From: Tanypteryx hageni
Lineage: Eukaryota; Arthropoda; Insecta; Odonata; Petaluridae
NCBI GenBank assembly: GCA_028673005.1
Contig: CM054118.1
Span: 9,323,082-9,387,081, forward strand
Length of the DNA stretch: 64,000 bases
Direction of reading: 5' to 3'
The notes under the pieces were generated by a model that was not told where the DNA came from, did not search any database, and was given only the letters and a program-made list of their open reading frames with translations. This document shows positions 1-11,150 of this stretch, piece after piece. How positions within the stretch are numbered: the stretch's first letter is position 1; every line of letters begins with the position of its first letter. The position numbers and the translations under genes are program-made.

Positions 1-435
1 CAATATGGAGAAAGAGTTGGCAAATGTATTTTCTTCTCGTTGCAACTGGATGAGTCAACAGACATATCAGACACTTCTCAATTGGCTATGGTTGTGAAGA
101 TGGTGGTGAATGATTTTTCAGGAAAGGAAGAATTTCTTAAAATTCTTCCATTAAAGGGACGAACAATAGGTGAAGACATTTTTTCAGCTTTTAAAAAATA
201 TGTCCAAGAAAGTAATATACCATTAATAAGAAAATGTGCCCTAAATATATATTCTTACTGTGCTTCAACATACACTTGCGAGTCCATTTTTTCAAGCATG
301 AAACACTTGAAATTCAAGTACCGATCGAGACTCACCGATTACAATTTAGACAACTGCCTAAGATCAGGTATCTCGAGTTATGTGCCAAATTATAGCAAGT
401 TGGCTGAAGATATGCAGTCCCAAGTTTCACATTGA
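1..435 (+). pseudogene. hAT transposase remnant, internally deleted
   Basis: The frame is open from base 1 to a TGA at 433-435. The first part carries LQLDESTDISD and EEFLKILPLKGRTIGEDIF, the start of the catalytic region of GTF2IRD2/ZBED5-like hAT transposases, including the first catalytic Asp in DEST. After about residue 75 it jumps directly to the C-terminal hAT dimerisation segment (STYTCESIFSSMK, then FKYRSRLTDYNLDNCLR). The several hundred residues normally between them, with the remaining catalytic residues, are missing although the frame is kept. Such internally deleted copies are typical non-autonomous hAT derivatives, mobilised by intact relatives. No start codon is needed because the gene begins outside the window. 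Confidence 0.75.
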
Positions 436-694
436 TTCATTTTTCATGTTTTTATAATAAATTCTTTAATAGTTTTTCTCTTATATATACAAAAATATCA
501 TTTTAATAAATATTGGTATACATCTACTATTGTTACTTCACTTCACGCCCCCAATAATTAAAGTTGCGCCCTCATAGATAAAGAGATTACCGACCACTGA
601 TACAGAGAAATATCAACTGATTTTGCTTATGCGCCCTTCACGTCCTCAGTAATATAAATTGCGCCCTCGTAGATGAAAAGGTTGCCCACCCCTG
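1..694 (+). mobile_element. hAT element, right part, with terminal inverted repeat
   Basis: The right end reads GTTGCCCACCCCTG at about 681-694, the complement of a typical hAT terminus CAGGGGTGGGCAAC. Upstream (540-680) are the repeated 'gcgccctc' phrases usual just inside such hAT ends. A transposase remnant occupies 1-435. The left end lies outside the window, so the target duplication cannot be tested. The family resembles the hAT group that gave rise to vertebrate GTF2IRD2 and ZBED5; that assignment is from motif memory. Confidence 0.7.
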
Positions 695-1309
695 ATCTAC
701 ACCAACGCTCAAGGTCAGGGCTGCTTCGGGCGAGCCGCGAGGCGAACATGAGCCGAGTAAGATCTTTCCCCCTCCCTACATGTCCAGACCGCTTTGCGCA
801 TGCGCGAGGCAGGCTGACTAGCCTTCGTTTCGATGCATCTGCGGCTCCGATCGAGTATTGAGGAGCGTTTATAGTTTAGAACTCGTATAAATTTAAACAG
901 GTGAAATGGAATAATGATAAATGGAAGTCAGTTACAGAGTAATTCCGTATTTAATAATTTTTAGGGTAGGCTGAGCCTTACATCCTTAATGGACGCTTCG
1001 CCTCTGGTCTCAACACGCCTTCATTTGTTTGCCACAGCAAAAGCAGCAAATTAACGCCCTCTACGTAAGTGACCGGAAAACATATTTCCTATTCTTAGGT
1101 TTGCTGAAAATGAAAGACTCCCTCAAAGACGGATGTTTCCCCAAAAGAGATAACAGCAGATATACGATACGCGTTTTAAATGTGTTCCTAAAGTCGAGGC
1201 AGAGGCGTTCTTATGATACCATAATACATATACATTAAAACTTGTGCGAAGGAAATATTGAAATCTGAATTACTGGTTTACTTTCATTCGGACGCAACCA
1301 ATTTAAAAC
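695..1309. other. Unassigned stretch, partly GC-rich
   Basis: Positions 695-870 are GC-rich compared with the surroundings and include tgcgcatgcgcg. No coding pattern is convincing. Positions 960-1240 have short open frames without recognisable motifs. A phrase near 1105-1150 (ctccctcaaagacgg) resembles one near 5047, so a shared repeat is likely. Confidence 0.4.
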
Positions 1310-1465
1310 ATTCTGATGCGGCCACCAAATGACTTTCTCCATATCTGTAATATTTCTAAAAGTTCCAAATTGGATAGATTATAATAAATACTTTAAGAAG
1401 CTGCGAGAAAATTTTAGACTTGACAAAGAACAGAAATGAACTAAAACCATACCCTTCAGATATTG
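1310..1465 (+). repeat. Partial copy of M700 MITE-like repeat
   Basis: This piece matches the start of the 6313-6997 repeat (gccaccaaatgactttctcc, then a diverged run to aactaaaaccat). It is cut off where the first R770 unit begins. Confidence 0.6.
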
Positions 1466-2231
1466 GATACAAGTAGAAAGTGTTTGCATACTGCAACCAT
1501 TTCATCTCACCTTGAAAAAACATTCATTATTCAGACAGATCATTACTTCATTACAAATATTTTTTTAATTCTAAAAATTTCACCTCTGGAGCTATTTCCG
1601 TTTTTCTCTTATGTAAAAATAATAAATTAAAACAATCCCCAACCTTTGCAATTTTAAGAATTTTATACTCTTCTATTATGGGGTACTAATGCTACACATT
1701 TCTGCAAAAAATCTTTAAGTTGTAGCACTTCTAAAAGTGAAATAATATTTTTCTAATTGTTTAAATTTTAAACATTTTTAACAGCCGCTGCAATATATGT
1801 ATGGAGAGATTCAAATGTTTAATTGTGCAAACGCAATGCTCCGTAAATAACTTGAAAATTTCAGCTTCCTAGCTCATCCCGTAGTACCTAAACAGTTATA
1901 TATTTGTTTAAAATTTTAGAATTTTTAACTGCCAAACAAATTAATATATCAAAATTTGTATAATTCTATTACGTTTTTTTTACAAATCCTACCTCTAAAA
2001 ACAATTTCAGCTCCATAGCATATTCGGAAATACATAAACCTTGAAATTTTTTTAAACCAATTACGAATTTTTAGCGGCCGCATTGTTGCACTTTTTCTAG
2101 ATTTCCGTTTTTTCTAGTCGGTTTTGCAAAAAAACCTACCTAAGAAAAAAATTTCGAATCTCCAGCTCCTCTGGAAGTGCCTAAACATTAGTATCCTCCT
2201 CCTCTGTAAGAAACGTCGATATATAATGATA
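1466..2231 (+). repeat. R770 repeat, copy A
   Basis: About 766 bp, from 'gatacaagtag...ttgcatactgc' to 'tcctcctctgtaag...atataatgata'. It matches copy B along its whole length with moderate divergence. Both contain ggggtactaatgctac and the NotI-like core gcggccgc near the end. No protein-coding pattern. Confidence 0.75.
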
Positions 2232-2985
2232 ACATACTAGTAGTTGGTGCTTGCATACTGCAAGCATTTCATCTCACCTTGAAAAAACATTCATTTTTCA
2301 GACAGACATTTCATCATTACAAATAGTCTTTTAATTCCAAATATTTCAACCCCGCAGCGATTTTCGTTTTTCCCACATGTAAAAATAATAGTTTAAAAAA
2401 ATCCCCAAATGTTGTAATTTAAAATTTTTTACACTTTCTCCATTATGGGGTACTAATGCTACGCATTTTAGCCAAATTTTAAAGTTGTAGCACTTCTAGA
2501 AGTCAAATAATATTTTTCTAATTGTTTAAATTTAAATAATTTTTAACGGCCGCCACAATTCATATATGGTAAAATTGAAATGTTTATTTGTGCAAATTCA
2601 CTACTTTGAAAATAATTTGAAAATATCAACTTCCTAGCTTATTCCGTAGTACCTAAACAGTTATCTATTTGTTTAAACTTTAAGAATTTTTAACTGCCAA
2701 ACAAATTAAATTACCAAATTTGTATAATTCCTATTTCGTTTTTTTAAGAATTCTACTTACCAAAAAAATTTCAACTCTGTAGCACATGCGGAAATACATA
2801 AACCATGAAAATTTGTTTAAACAATTGCGAATTTTTAGCAGCCGCATTGTTGCACTTATTCAAGATTTTCGTTTTTTCTAGTCAGTTTTGCACAGAATCC
2901 TACCTAAGAAAAAAATTTCGAATCTCCAGCTCATCTGGAAGTGCCTAAACATTAGTATCCTCCTATCATTTTATATAGACGTTCC
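2232..2985 (+). repeat. R770 repeat, copy B, tandem to copy A
   Basis: It follows copy A with no spacer; the unit starts again at 'catactagtag...tgcttgcatactgc'. It ends at 'tagtatcctcctatc...tatagacg'. The head-to-tail junction makes this a dimer of the family. Confidence 0.75.
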
Positions 2986-3335
2986 TTACAGAGGAGGAGG
3001 ATATAACATACATATAGGAGGATACTAATGTTTAGGCACTTCCAGATGAGCTGGAGATTCGAAATTTTTTTCTTTGGTAGGATTTTGTGCAAAACCGACT
3101 AGAAAAAACGAAAATCTTGAAAAAGTGCAACAATTCGGCCGCTAAAAATTCGCAATTGTTTAAATTAAATTTCAAGGTTTATGTATTTCCGCTTGTGCTA
3201 CGGAGTTGAATTTTTTTATAAGTAGAATTCTTTAAAAAAAACGAAATAGGGACTATACAAATTTTGATATTTTGGTTTGTTTGGCAGTTAAAAATTCTTC
3301 AAATTTAAACAAATAGGTAGATGCTTAGACACTAC
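2986..3335 (-). repeat. R770 repeat, copy C, partial and inverted
   Basis: The reverse complement of the last ~350 bp of R770 begins at ttccttacagaggagg and runs to 'aaacaaataggtagatg'. Copies B and C are tail to tail, so 2930-3060 forms a long imperfect inverted repeat around cctcct/aggagg blocks. Confidence 0.7.
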
Positions 3336-5269
3336 GCCGCAAGTTAGGGAGTCAGTTGTCCACACAGTCCGCTGTGGTCTGTTGTCTGTTGTCCCACATA
3401 CTAGTCAAGTTCATTGTTATATTAGTTACGATATTTAATCAATATTAAATTATATTTTGTATATCGTGCATCGTAAATCATATATTATATTTCATATATT
3501 ATATATTTATTTATAGAATGTGGATGAGAAACGAATGAGAGTGGTCGTTTCCATGGAAACTAAAAAATTTTATTTTTAAAATGAATGACTTATAACATAA
3601 CATTTGTATCTGTATTGTCTTCATATATTTCGAGTACGTAAAAATAAATTCTTAAAATACAGACTTTGTATGTGTACTTTTCTATCGGTTCTTTGGCCGA
3701 TCATTTCGATTAATCGACTAACTGCCTGTCCCAACCGCGACGCATAAGAGGGCTACTGGATTTTGTAAAACAAGTTTAACTCAAAATATTGACAGCGGCA
3801 GCACTACTTCCTCCCACTTCTTCCCTATTACCACGATTCCTGTTGTTTGGCATAGCAACGAGCAGTGCCCCCTCAAGGCGGGTGCGAAGGGTGCAAAGGC
3901 ACCCAGCGCAAAACTTTGATGGGCGCAAAGGGGAAGCAAGACTCAAAAAATATTTTTTTAAACTTTTCATGGATAGCCGAATTAAAATTCAAATAAAAAT
4001 TGTAGAGTGGTTATTGTTAGAGAGAAGGAAAAGAGAACAGTAACTTACCTTTACGATGTTCCCTTCCATTTATTATTTACATTCCTATGATTCTCCTTTG
4101 CTGCGTTCAGAAGATCATTTCCGCTGTTGCCATAGTGGCTGAAATCAAACATCTAACCTTGGCAAGTAGTCTGTCATTATGCAATTTCATTCTCCTTTGC
4201 TGTGATACCAGGGTATGAAATGTACGTTAATGTCCACTTTCCTCAATACCGACAAATAAAATAACTATGTATAAATATATTTCAAATAGGAATCCAGTAA
4301 AACCTTTCATTAAGGAAATTCGCGGAACCAATTTTTTCATCTATTCGTTTTTCGCTAATTACTCGTTAATGGGTGTTGCATAAATGCAGAGATGATAGAT
4401 CGATTATACAGAAGTAACAGGGTTATTCGAATTAAGGCCAATGCAATTCTTATGCAGAAATCGCATAATCTAACCAAATCAAACCCTCAACTAAATTGCG
4501 TCAATGAAACCTTTTCTTAAAAAATATTACTTAAGAATTGACACTCTACCCTGTTTGTGGGAATTTCGATCTATACTTCAGTACCTTACACATTCTAATA
4601 CTATCAACTTCACCTGCTACTGTGGTAAGTGGAAAAAGGTCATTTTCAAAATTAAAGTTAATGAAAACTTTATTTGTGCTCCACAAAAAAGACCGAATGA
4701 ACTTGCAATAATTAGTATAGAGAATTAATCAGCAAGAAAAATTAATATAGACAAATTAATAGAAAATTTTGCCAGGTTAAAACCTCGAAAAGTTCTATTT
4801 CCTAAAGTTTATTTATGTAAAATAATTAGTTTTATAATGTACAATGGCTGTTATCTGCCATTTGAATTTGCAAATAGCATTTCCAATTTTTTAATGAAAA
4901 ATGTTGAATTTTGAAAAAACGCGCAAAATTGTTTTCGGGTACCCTCCACATTTTTAGCTTGGGCCGGCACTGGCAACGAGGATAAATAAACGCCAGCTTC
5001 TGGGAACCATCTTTCCTCCTCGGGGAAATACGTAAACATGTAAGACCTCCTCAGAGACGGAGGTTTACCAAAAAATAACAGATCCAGGAATACCCGAGTG
5101 TGCCAGCAGTTATTCGGGGTTAAAATTACTATACTACGGCAATAAAAGCGAAGCGTAAATACGTAAAATATAATCTCGATATGCGATAAAGATCGATTTT
5201 TCACAGCTGCGTAACGGCGGTGAGGTATGTTTTCCGTAACAAGGAAAGAGAGAGGTGGTCGAAGATACA
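3336..5269. other. AT-rich DNA, a possible hAT end, no gene seen
   Basis: Short open frames here have no motifs or biased composition. Positions 3867-3935 (gggtgcaaaggcaccc, gcgcaaaactttgatgggcgc) look like the subterminal part of a hAT element of the type with a 'caccnnncgccaaattttgagggcgc' end; the outer terminus is not clear. Positions 4297-4330 (cagtaaaacctttcattaa) may be a decayed pogo-type end without a partner. Confidence 0.35.
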
Positions 5270-6245
5270 GAGGATTTACTTCAAGATTCTTAAAATATCT
5301 AATGTGGCTACCACATAACTTTCTCCATAACAGAAATACTTCTAAATATTCCAAATAGGTTAAATGAATACAAATATTTTAAGGTAAACCGAGAAAAATG
5401 TAAAGACTTTACAAAGAACGGAAATAAACTAAAACCGTAGACTTCTGATATAGCCACGAAGCTCAAACAATTAAGAAAATAAAATGTAGTTTAAAGTTGG
5501 TTGGTTTGTCCATGTCACGCTCTTAAAACGCGAATAACTCGATGAAATATCCTTATATAAACTTGAAATTTGGCAGAGATAATCTACTCGGATATGGAAA
5601 TGCTGTGACGCAGGAGAATTTACGAAAACGTCCAGGGTTCGACTCCGGACGATGATTTGCATTCCGCAGAAGATGAAAACGTATAAAGCGACTATTTGAC
5701 TTGCAGGCTTTTATTCTTTTTGAGATTAAAACTAGAAAGAACTAACCTACGACTAATTATATTAAAATTTATTATATATTATATATATACATAATATATT
5801 GTATTATATAAAAATATTAAAGCAAATATTTAATTATATTGTATATCTCCTTATCAATGCGTTCTATGAAAAATAGTTTCAAACAAAGATTATGGAAAAT
5901 GATACTATCTACAAAGTTTATAATATACAATATTTACATCTATCAAGATTTAAAAGAGTTATTTATCCAAAACCAAAACATGACTAGAGTAAACAACCAC
6001 TTTCGGTTAAGCGATTGTTACCAAAACCTTATCAGCTGTTCATTATGTAGTACTGTTTATAAGTATAACATTTGGTATTGATATGAGTGTAATTTTTTCT
6101 GTTAGATCGTCCACAAAATCATATCACATACAGACACACAGATGTTCAGGGGACATTAAAACATGGATTTCCGTTGAAATCTCGCATTAGAATTTTTCAT
6201 GAAAACAATATTTTCTCTATACTTCGTATATGGAGTAAGTAAAAA
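5270..6245 (+). repeat. M700 MITE-like repeat, diverged copy with insert
   Basis: It starts with gtggctaccacataactttctcc and ends with 'cttcgtatatggagtaag'. The central part is interrupted at about 5482-5755 by unrelated sequence that includes a SINE-like block. Positions 5830-6245 correspond to the second half of the intact copy at 6313-6997. Confidence 0.6.
5512..5690 (+). repeat. Small dispersed repeat with Pol III A- and B-box-like motifs
   Basis: The block contains TGGCAGAGA at 5571-5579 (A-box-like; consensus TRGCNNAGY, last base off) and GGTTCGACTCC at 5636-5646 (exact B-box form GGTTCGANTCC). A second copy lies on the minus strand near 43500-43735 with the same motif order and spacing. 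This suggests a tRNA-derived SINE, although the rest does not fold as a tRNA by eye. Confidence 0.5.
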
Positions 6246-6312
6246 ACTACTTTGCAATCTGCTATTCTATACTATTCCCCGTTGATTACGCAAGATGTGC
6301 GTTTATCAAAAA

Positions 6313-6997
6313 ATCTTATGTGGCCACCACATGACTTTCTCCATGCCCGTGTTATTTCTAAACAAATTCCAAATAGGTTAAATTATAATAAATATTTTAA
6401 GGAACAGAAAAATTTGAAGACTTGGCAAAGAACAGAAATAAACTCCAACCATTTCCTTCTAAAATTGGTGAGAGCAACGAAGCTCCAACAATTAAGAAAA
6501 GAAAAAGGAGCGTTACTAACAATAAGACGTAAATAATTGTAAGCGTCAATTGTTAACATTAATCGTCGGTAGGTGGCGTGGTGGTGGCAGCTAAGAATAT
6601 AATATATCTCTTAAACAATGCATTATATGGAAAAATGTTTCAAACAATGGTTGTAGAAAATAAAATTTCCAACAACTATTATTCCTATACATTTCTACAT
6701 TTATTAAATATTAAAGCAAATATTTTAAAATAACGGATGTGACAAGAGTAAACACCCACTTCTGTTTGACAAATTTTTACCAAAAACTAAACAGTTCTTG
6801 CCACTTTTATACAAATGTTAAATGTAAAATTTCACGTTGACCTGATTAATAGTTTTTGAGTTAGAGCACCCACAAAAAGCACAGACATCATCGATTAAAT
6901 GGTCAAAACGTGTTCAGAGGATCTCAAAACGTGTATTTTCGTCGATTTTTTTCATGAATACAATACTTTCACCTATACTACGTATGGAGAAAGTAAA
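6313..6997 (+). repeat. M700 MITE-like repeat, complete copy
   Basis: About 685 bp. The left end has catgactttctccatg and the right end 'ctacgtatggagaaag', so actttctccat appears inverted at both ends. There is no open frame of interest. Further copies are at 1310, 5270, 10055, 51918 and 52590. Confidence 0.65.
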
Positions 6998-7029
6998 AAT
7001 GGCTCTAACAATTGTGAATATATTTCACT

Positions 7030-7247
7030 CAGCTATAGATTGGATGTTAACTAGATATTTAGGTGTCACATCTGTGAAAATCAAATCTAAATTAAGTTTT
7101 AGGGTTAACATTTCCGTCTGAAGTGTTTAAATGTCGTAATTTGCGTGATAAATTTTACGGATTATTTTTTAATCGTGCCTTCGCGGGCCGCATAAAACGC
7201 TCCCGAAGGCCGCATGCGGCCCGAGGGTCGTAGGTTGCTCACTACTG
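7030..7247 (+). mobile_element. hAT MITE, right end, 5'-truncated
   Basis: The element ends GGTTGCTCACTACTG at 7247, the complement of a hAT terminus. The subterminal ccttcgcgggccgca is shared with the complete MITE at 62187-62447. No matching left end or duplication of the flank ctctagat was found upstream. Confidence 0.55.
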
Positions 7248-7382
7248 CTCTAGATGCTGGAAGAGGCAGAGGGAGTGGCGAAAACAATTTTTTTGCGCTC
7301 CGGAAAACGCAAAAACGTGCATTTCCGTAGAATTCTCGAAGCGGAATTTTTTTCGCAGTTGCAGTACATTATCTATACACTA

Positions 7383-8977
7383 AATACTAATAGAAGGTGC
7401 ATGCATACTGCAAGCATTACATCTCACCTTGAAAACACGTTAATTTTTCAGAGATATTTCGTCATGGGAAATATTTCTTTAATTCAAAAGATTTCTCCTC
7501 CGGACCGATTTTCGTTTTTCTCTTTATGGAACAATAATGGAGTAAAACAATCGCTAATTTTTGCAATTTTAGGAATATTATAATTTTTTCACATTGGGTT
7601 AATAATACCACACATTTCTGCCAAATTTTAAATTTGTAGCACATTTAGAAGTGAAATAACACTTATCTAATTGTTTAAATTAAAGTAATTTTTAACGGCC
7701 GCAATAAGAATTTCTTGAATACACTGAAATGTTTATTCGTTTGTATAGACCAGGGGTGCGCAAACTTCTCATGCCGCACCCCAATTTTTGTTCAAAATAC
7801 AAACTTGGGCCCCCTACCATGGCTGGCAAGATTTTTATCAGATTTGGTATTTGGGAGGGGTTTTATGTCGATGATAATTTTGAGAAATAGTATGTTACAA
7901 AAAATGGTATATTTTAATAAAACTGAAAATAACAAAATAATTCAAGATAAATACACAAAATGAACATTCTAATGGGAATAAAATCAAATATCACTAAATT
8001 AATGAAATTATACAGCAATATGAATACAAAAATAAATATCACATTTTAAAATAACGATGAGAAAAGCACACAAAAAAAGAAAAATAACACTTGATTTTTG
8101 TATGAATAGATTTAATTCAATGGAATCTGTGGGCTTGCCTCTTGCTGGCAATTTCGTCCAGTCTCGGCTTAATTGATGAAATCGCCACTCTCAATTCTGA
8201 TTCACGGTGTTCTTACTGACAATTATTTCATTAAATTTATTTGTAAAACAATAAAGAATAAATCCACCGGTTCAGAACTGAACATTGCACATTTCAATAG
8301 ACGTATTCACATGACGGCCTTCGTTCGACAACGTACTGCAGTATAGAGCGATAACGCGCACTGTAAATAAAGTCACGCTGAATAGAGTGAAGGGATTCCC
8401 AGCATGTTACTCTCGTAAATACGAAAGATTACAGAAATATAACATTGTAAACAAAAAAGATATATGAAATATGAAAAAAGAACTAAATTTTCTTACAGTT
8501 AAAATTAAATCATGGCTATAATCGCGCCCCTCGCATCATTTGTCGCGCCCCCTAATTTGCGTACCCCTGGTATAGACTAATCTCTAAATAACTTAAAAAT
8601 TTCAGCTCCCTATCTTGCCCCGTGGTAACAAAACATTTACCTATTTGTTTAAAATTTAAGAATTTTTAACTGCCAAACAAATTAAAATATCAAAATTTCT
8701 ATAATCCTTATTTCGTATTTTTTACAAATCCTACCTCTAAAAACAATTTCATCTCCGTAGCACATTCGGAAATACACAAACCTTGAAGATTCGCTTAAAC
8801 AATTTCGAATTTTTAGCGGCCGCATTGTTGCACTTTTTCAAGATTTTCGTTTTTTCTAGTCGGTTTTGCACAAAATCCTACCTAAGAAAAAAATTCGAAT
8901 CTTCAGCTCATCTGGAAGTACCTAAAGTACCTATGTTATATCCTCCTCTGTAAGAGAAGTCTATATATAATGATATA
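7383..8977 (+). repeat. R770 repeat, copy D, split by a hAT MITE
   Basis: The unit runs 7383-7750 and resumes at 8578-8977. Removing the MITE and one duplication leaves about 768 bp, the same length as copies A and B. Confidence 0.75.
7751..8569. mobile_element. hAT MITE, 819 bp, with perfect 8-bp target duplication
   Basis: The left end is CAGGGGTGCGCAAACT and the right end AATTTGCGTACCCCTG, inverted repeats with two mismatches. Both sides carry gtatagac (7743-7750 and 8570-8577), an exact 8-bp duplication as made by hAT transposases. There is no coding capacity, so it is non-autonomous. It lies inside R770 copy D. Confidence 0.9.
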
Positions 8978-9366
8978 AGATGAGGTTATAAGAAAGTTAC
9001 GTTAACGTTTTTATTGGGTTAAAACAATTCAACGCGAATTTCCTTCGCCTTTCTGTGGGGAATTATGCGGCATTTCCATTTTGGGCTGAAGTTGCTAACT
9101 CGAGAAAGGCAATCGATAAACTCAAACCCGTTTCCTGGAATCCTATTGGCTAGAGAGAGAGAGAGAGAGAGAGAGGCGGATATACCTTTCTGGGAGACGA
9201 CGCCCACTTCTCTCGGCGTTACCTTGGCAACGGGAAACATGGAGACAAATGACATTCGCATTCGTTTCCCTTGGATTTGTTTTCCGCGTCTCTTGGACAC
9301 GCCCACTTTTAGAGCTAACCCCTCTCAGATTGCGCACTTCGTCAGGAACTGGTCTTCCTTAATCTC

Positions 9367-9402
<36 letters not shown>

Positions 9403-10054
9403 TCTACTAGCGTAATATCCCCTCAAATATGACGGGAATGCGTGAATTAAGTGTTATGTAAGAAGTAGTTGGAGTTACCCGGCTTTGCTAGCAGCAAATG
9501 ATTTTTATTTCTCGGGCCCCCGCGCTCTCGGTGCTTGTAGGCACCTCAGCACTTGACTGCAGTCCGAGATGTTCGTGATAAGTTTGTTTATTCTCTTTGT
9601 AAACAATTTATTCGTAAGCTCACTTTGTAACACGATCATAATCTCCTTCATTTGCTAGCGCCACGAATAGTCAAGGACTTCGTCTTAGCTAGTCGCTGTT
9701 AGATCTTTTACAGGACAAGGAGATAAGAGCCCAAGTGTCTGTTAGTTGAAAACACTACGAAAGAAAAATCATTTCACTAATATATGGTTTGTTTACAAAA
9801 GATGTTGAACGGGAAGCAAGATGTTTGTGCAGCCTGCGAGGTGTTCCTCTCCGCCTGGAGGCGTTTGTCACAAGATATCACACCCTCAACCTTACTTAAT
9901 GTATAGTAAAAAGTTTTTATTGTTGATCAAACTAATATTTTTAAACAAGATTTTTATTTAAAAATAAACTGATGTGGGCAAAACAAGACTCATATTTATA
10001 TGGAAAATTACGTTGTTAGCTCTGGAATCGCTGTCAATATTTACTTCCAGTTGA
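8978..10054. other. Unassigned DNA with microsatellites
   Basis: It contains (AG)n at 9152-9175, (GT)n at 9367-9376 and (AT)n at 9376-9402. The long antiparallel open frames around 9019-9415 span the (AG)n tract and are composition artefacts. The remainder (9403-10054) shows no recognisable gene. Confidence 0.5.
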
Positions 10055-10466
10055 CAATTAAGAAAAGAAAAAAGAGCGTTACTAAGACGTAACTATTTAT
10101 AAGCGTCAATTGTTAACAAAGAGTCGTCGGTAGGTGGCGTGGTGTTGGCAGGTAAAAATATAAGATATCTCTTAAACAATTCATTATATGAAAACATGTT
10201 TCAAACATAGGTTGTAGAAAATAAAATTTCCTACAACTTTTATTCCAGCACAGTTTTACATTTATTAAATATTAAAGCAAATATTTCCATATAACGGATA
10301 AGTGACAGGAGTAAACACCCACTTCCGGTCGACCGATTTTTACCAAAAACTAATCAGTTCTTCTGACTCTTATAAAAATGTTAAATATAGAATTTCACGT
10401 TTACCTGATTAATAGTTTTTGAGTTAGTGCACCCACAATAAAGCTATCACACATACACAGAAATCG
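10055..10466 (+). repeat. Partial M700 copy
   Basis: It matches the middle and second half of the 6313-6997 copy (acaattaagaaaagaaaa, then 'gtcgtcggtaggtggcgtgg'). It ends where Tx1-like ORF1 sequence starts. Confidence 0.6.
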
Positions 10467-11105
10467 ACTCAAACCCTCGTCCCCTCATCAAATGCTATCG
10501 ATGCAGGACTAAGCCAAACACTTCCTCTTTCCCCCACTCCACCCCAACCCTCTCACGACTCCCCTAGCACCGCACCGGCGGATGTTTTTCCTCGTTCTCC
10601 CGCTGCCTCCCCTCCTTCCCCCTCCACGGCCTTCCTACACGCCTCCCTCCCCACCAAAGAAAACAGTGGAAATATCTCCAGCAGCGTGTCGGAGGATGAT
10701 TCCGTTGGCCTTGAAGGAGCGCCCAAGACGCGGAGCAAGAGGAAAAACAGATCCCAGCGTAAAACAAAGGCCAATACACCCTCCTCCCCGCAGCCGAAGA
10801 AAATGGCTTCGACGGGGTGTACTTCCAAAACGGAAGACACAGGCAGTCGGCATCCAACCGATGAGGATCGCGAGGCGATCGTCCGGTTTTTTCACGCCGA
10901 GGACGACGGCAACGCGCTTTCCGCAGACCTTCTTTTCGCCTTCTTAGCAGACGTATATAAAAAGACGTCTGTTTCCACCGTCGCGAAGAAATGCACACCC
11001 GATATTGCGAACCTGGCATTGACGCTCACAAAACTGCGGCCGGTCATTCGGGACAGGACCCTGAGGCAAAGGGTCGAGAGACTTGCGGCAGCTCTGTATA
11101 AATAG
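10467..11105 (+). pseudogene. Tx1-like LINE ORF1, C-terminal part
   Basis: An open frame runs from the edge of the M700 repeat to TAG at 11103-11105. It has a Ser/Pro-rich N-terminal stretch, a basic patch (TRSKRKNRSQRKTK) and a helical C-terminal tail ending RVERLAAALYK. No nucleic-acid-binding zinc knuckle is present in the retained part. It lies 45 bases before the likely Met of the endonuclease ORF, the usual ORF1-ORF2 order of LINEs. ORF1 products bind the element RNA in the particle. The 5' part is missing, so the insertion is 5'-truncated. The family assignment rests mainly on the downstream ORF. Confidence 0.6.
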
Positions 11106-11150
11106 GAGTTGTTTATTGCTCATTTGTATATATTTTTCATCGGTTTCACT

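Noticed and set aside
3360..3385. Hairpin ccaca/tgtgg near 3359-3376
   Set aside because: Five base pairs only, expected by chance in this length of sequence.
4851..5354. 167-codon minus-strand frame
   Set aside because: No recognisable domain, and it runs into the start of an M700 repeat copy.
5636..5646. tRNA gene at the B-box-like motif
   Set aside because: No acceptor or anticodon stems can be drawn around the A and B boxes; a SINE-like repeat fits better.
9019..9415. Three overlapping frames around the (AG)n and (AT)n tracts
   Set aside because: The coding look comes from microsatellites; no conserved motif is present on either strand.
10553..11019. Minus-strand frames over the Tx1-like ORF1
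   Set aside because: Composition-driven shadows; the plus frame connects to the endonuclease ORF.
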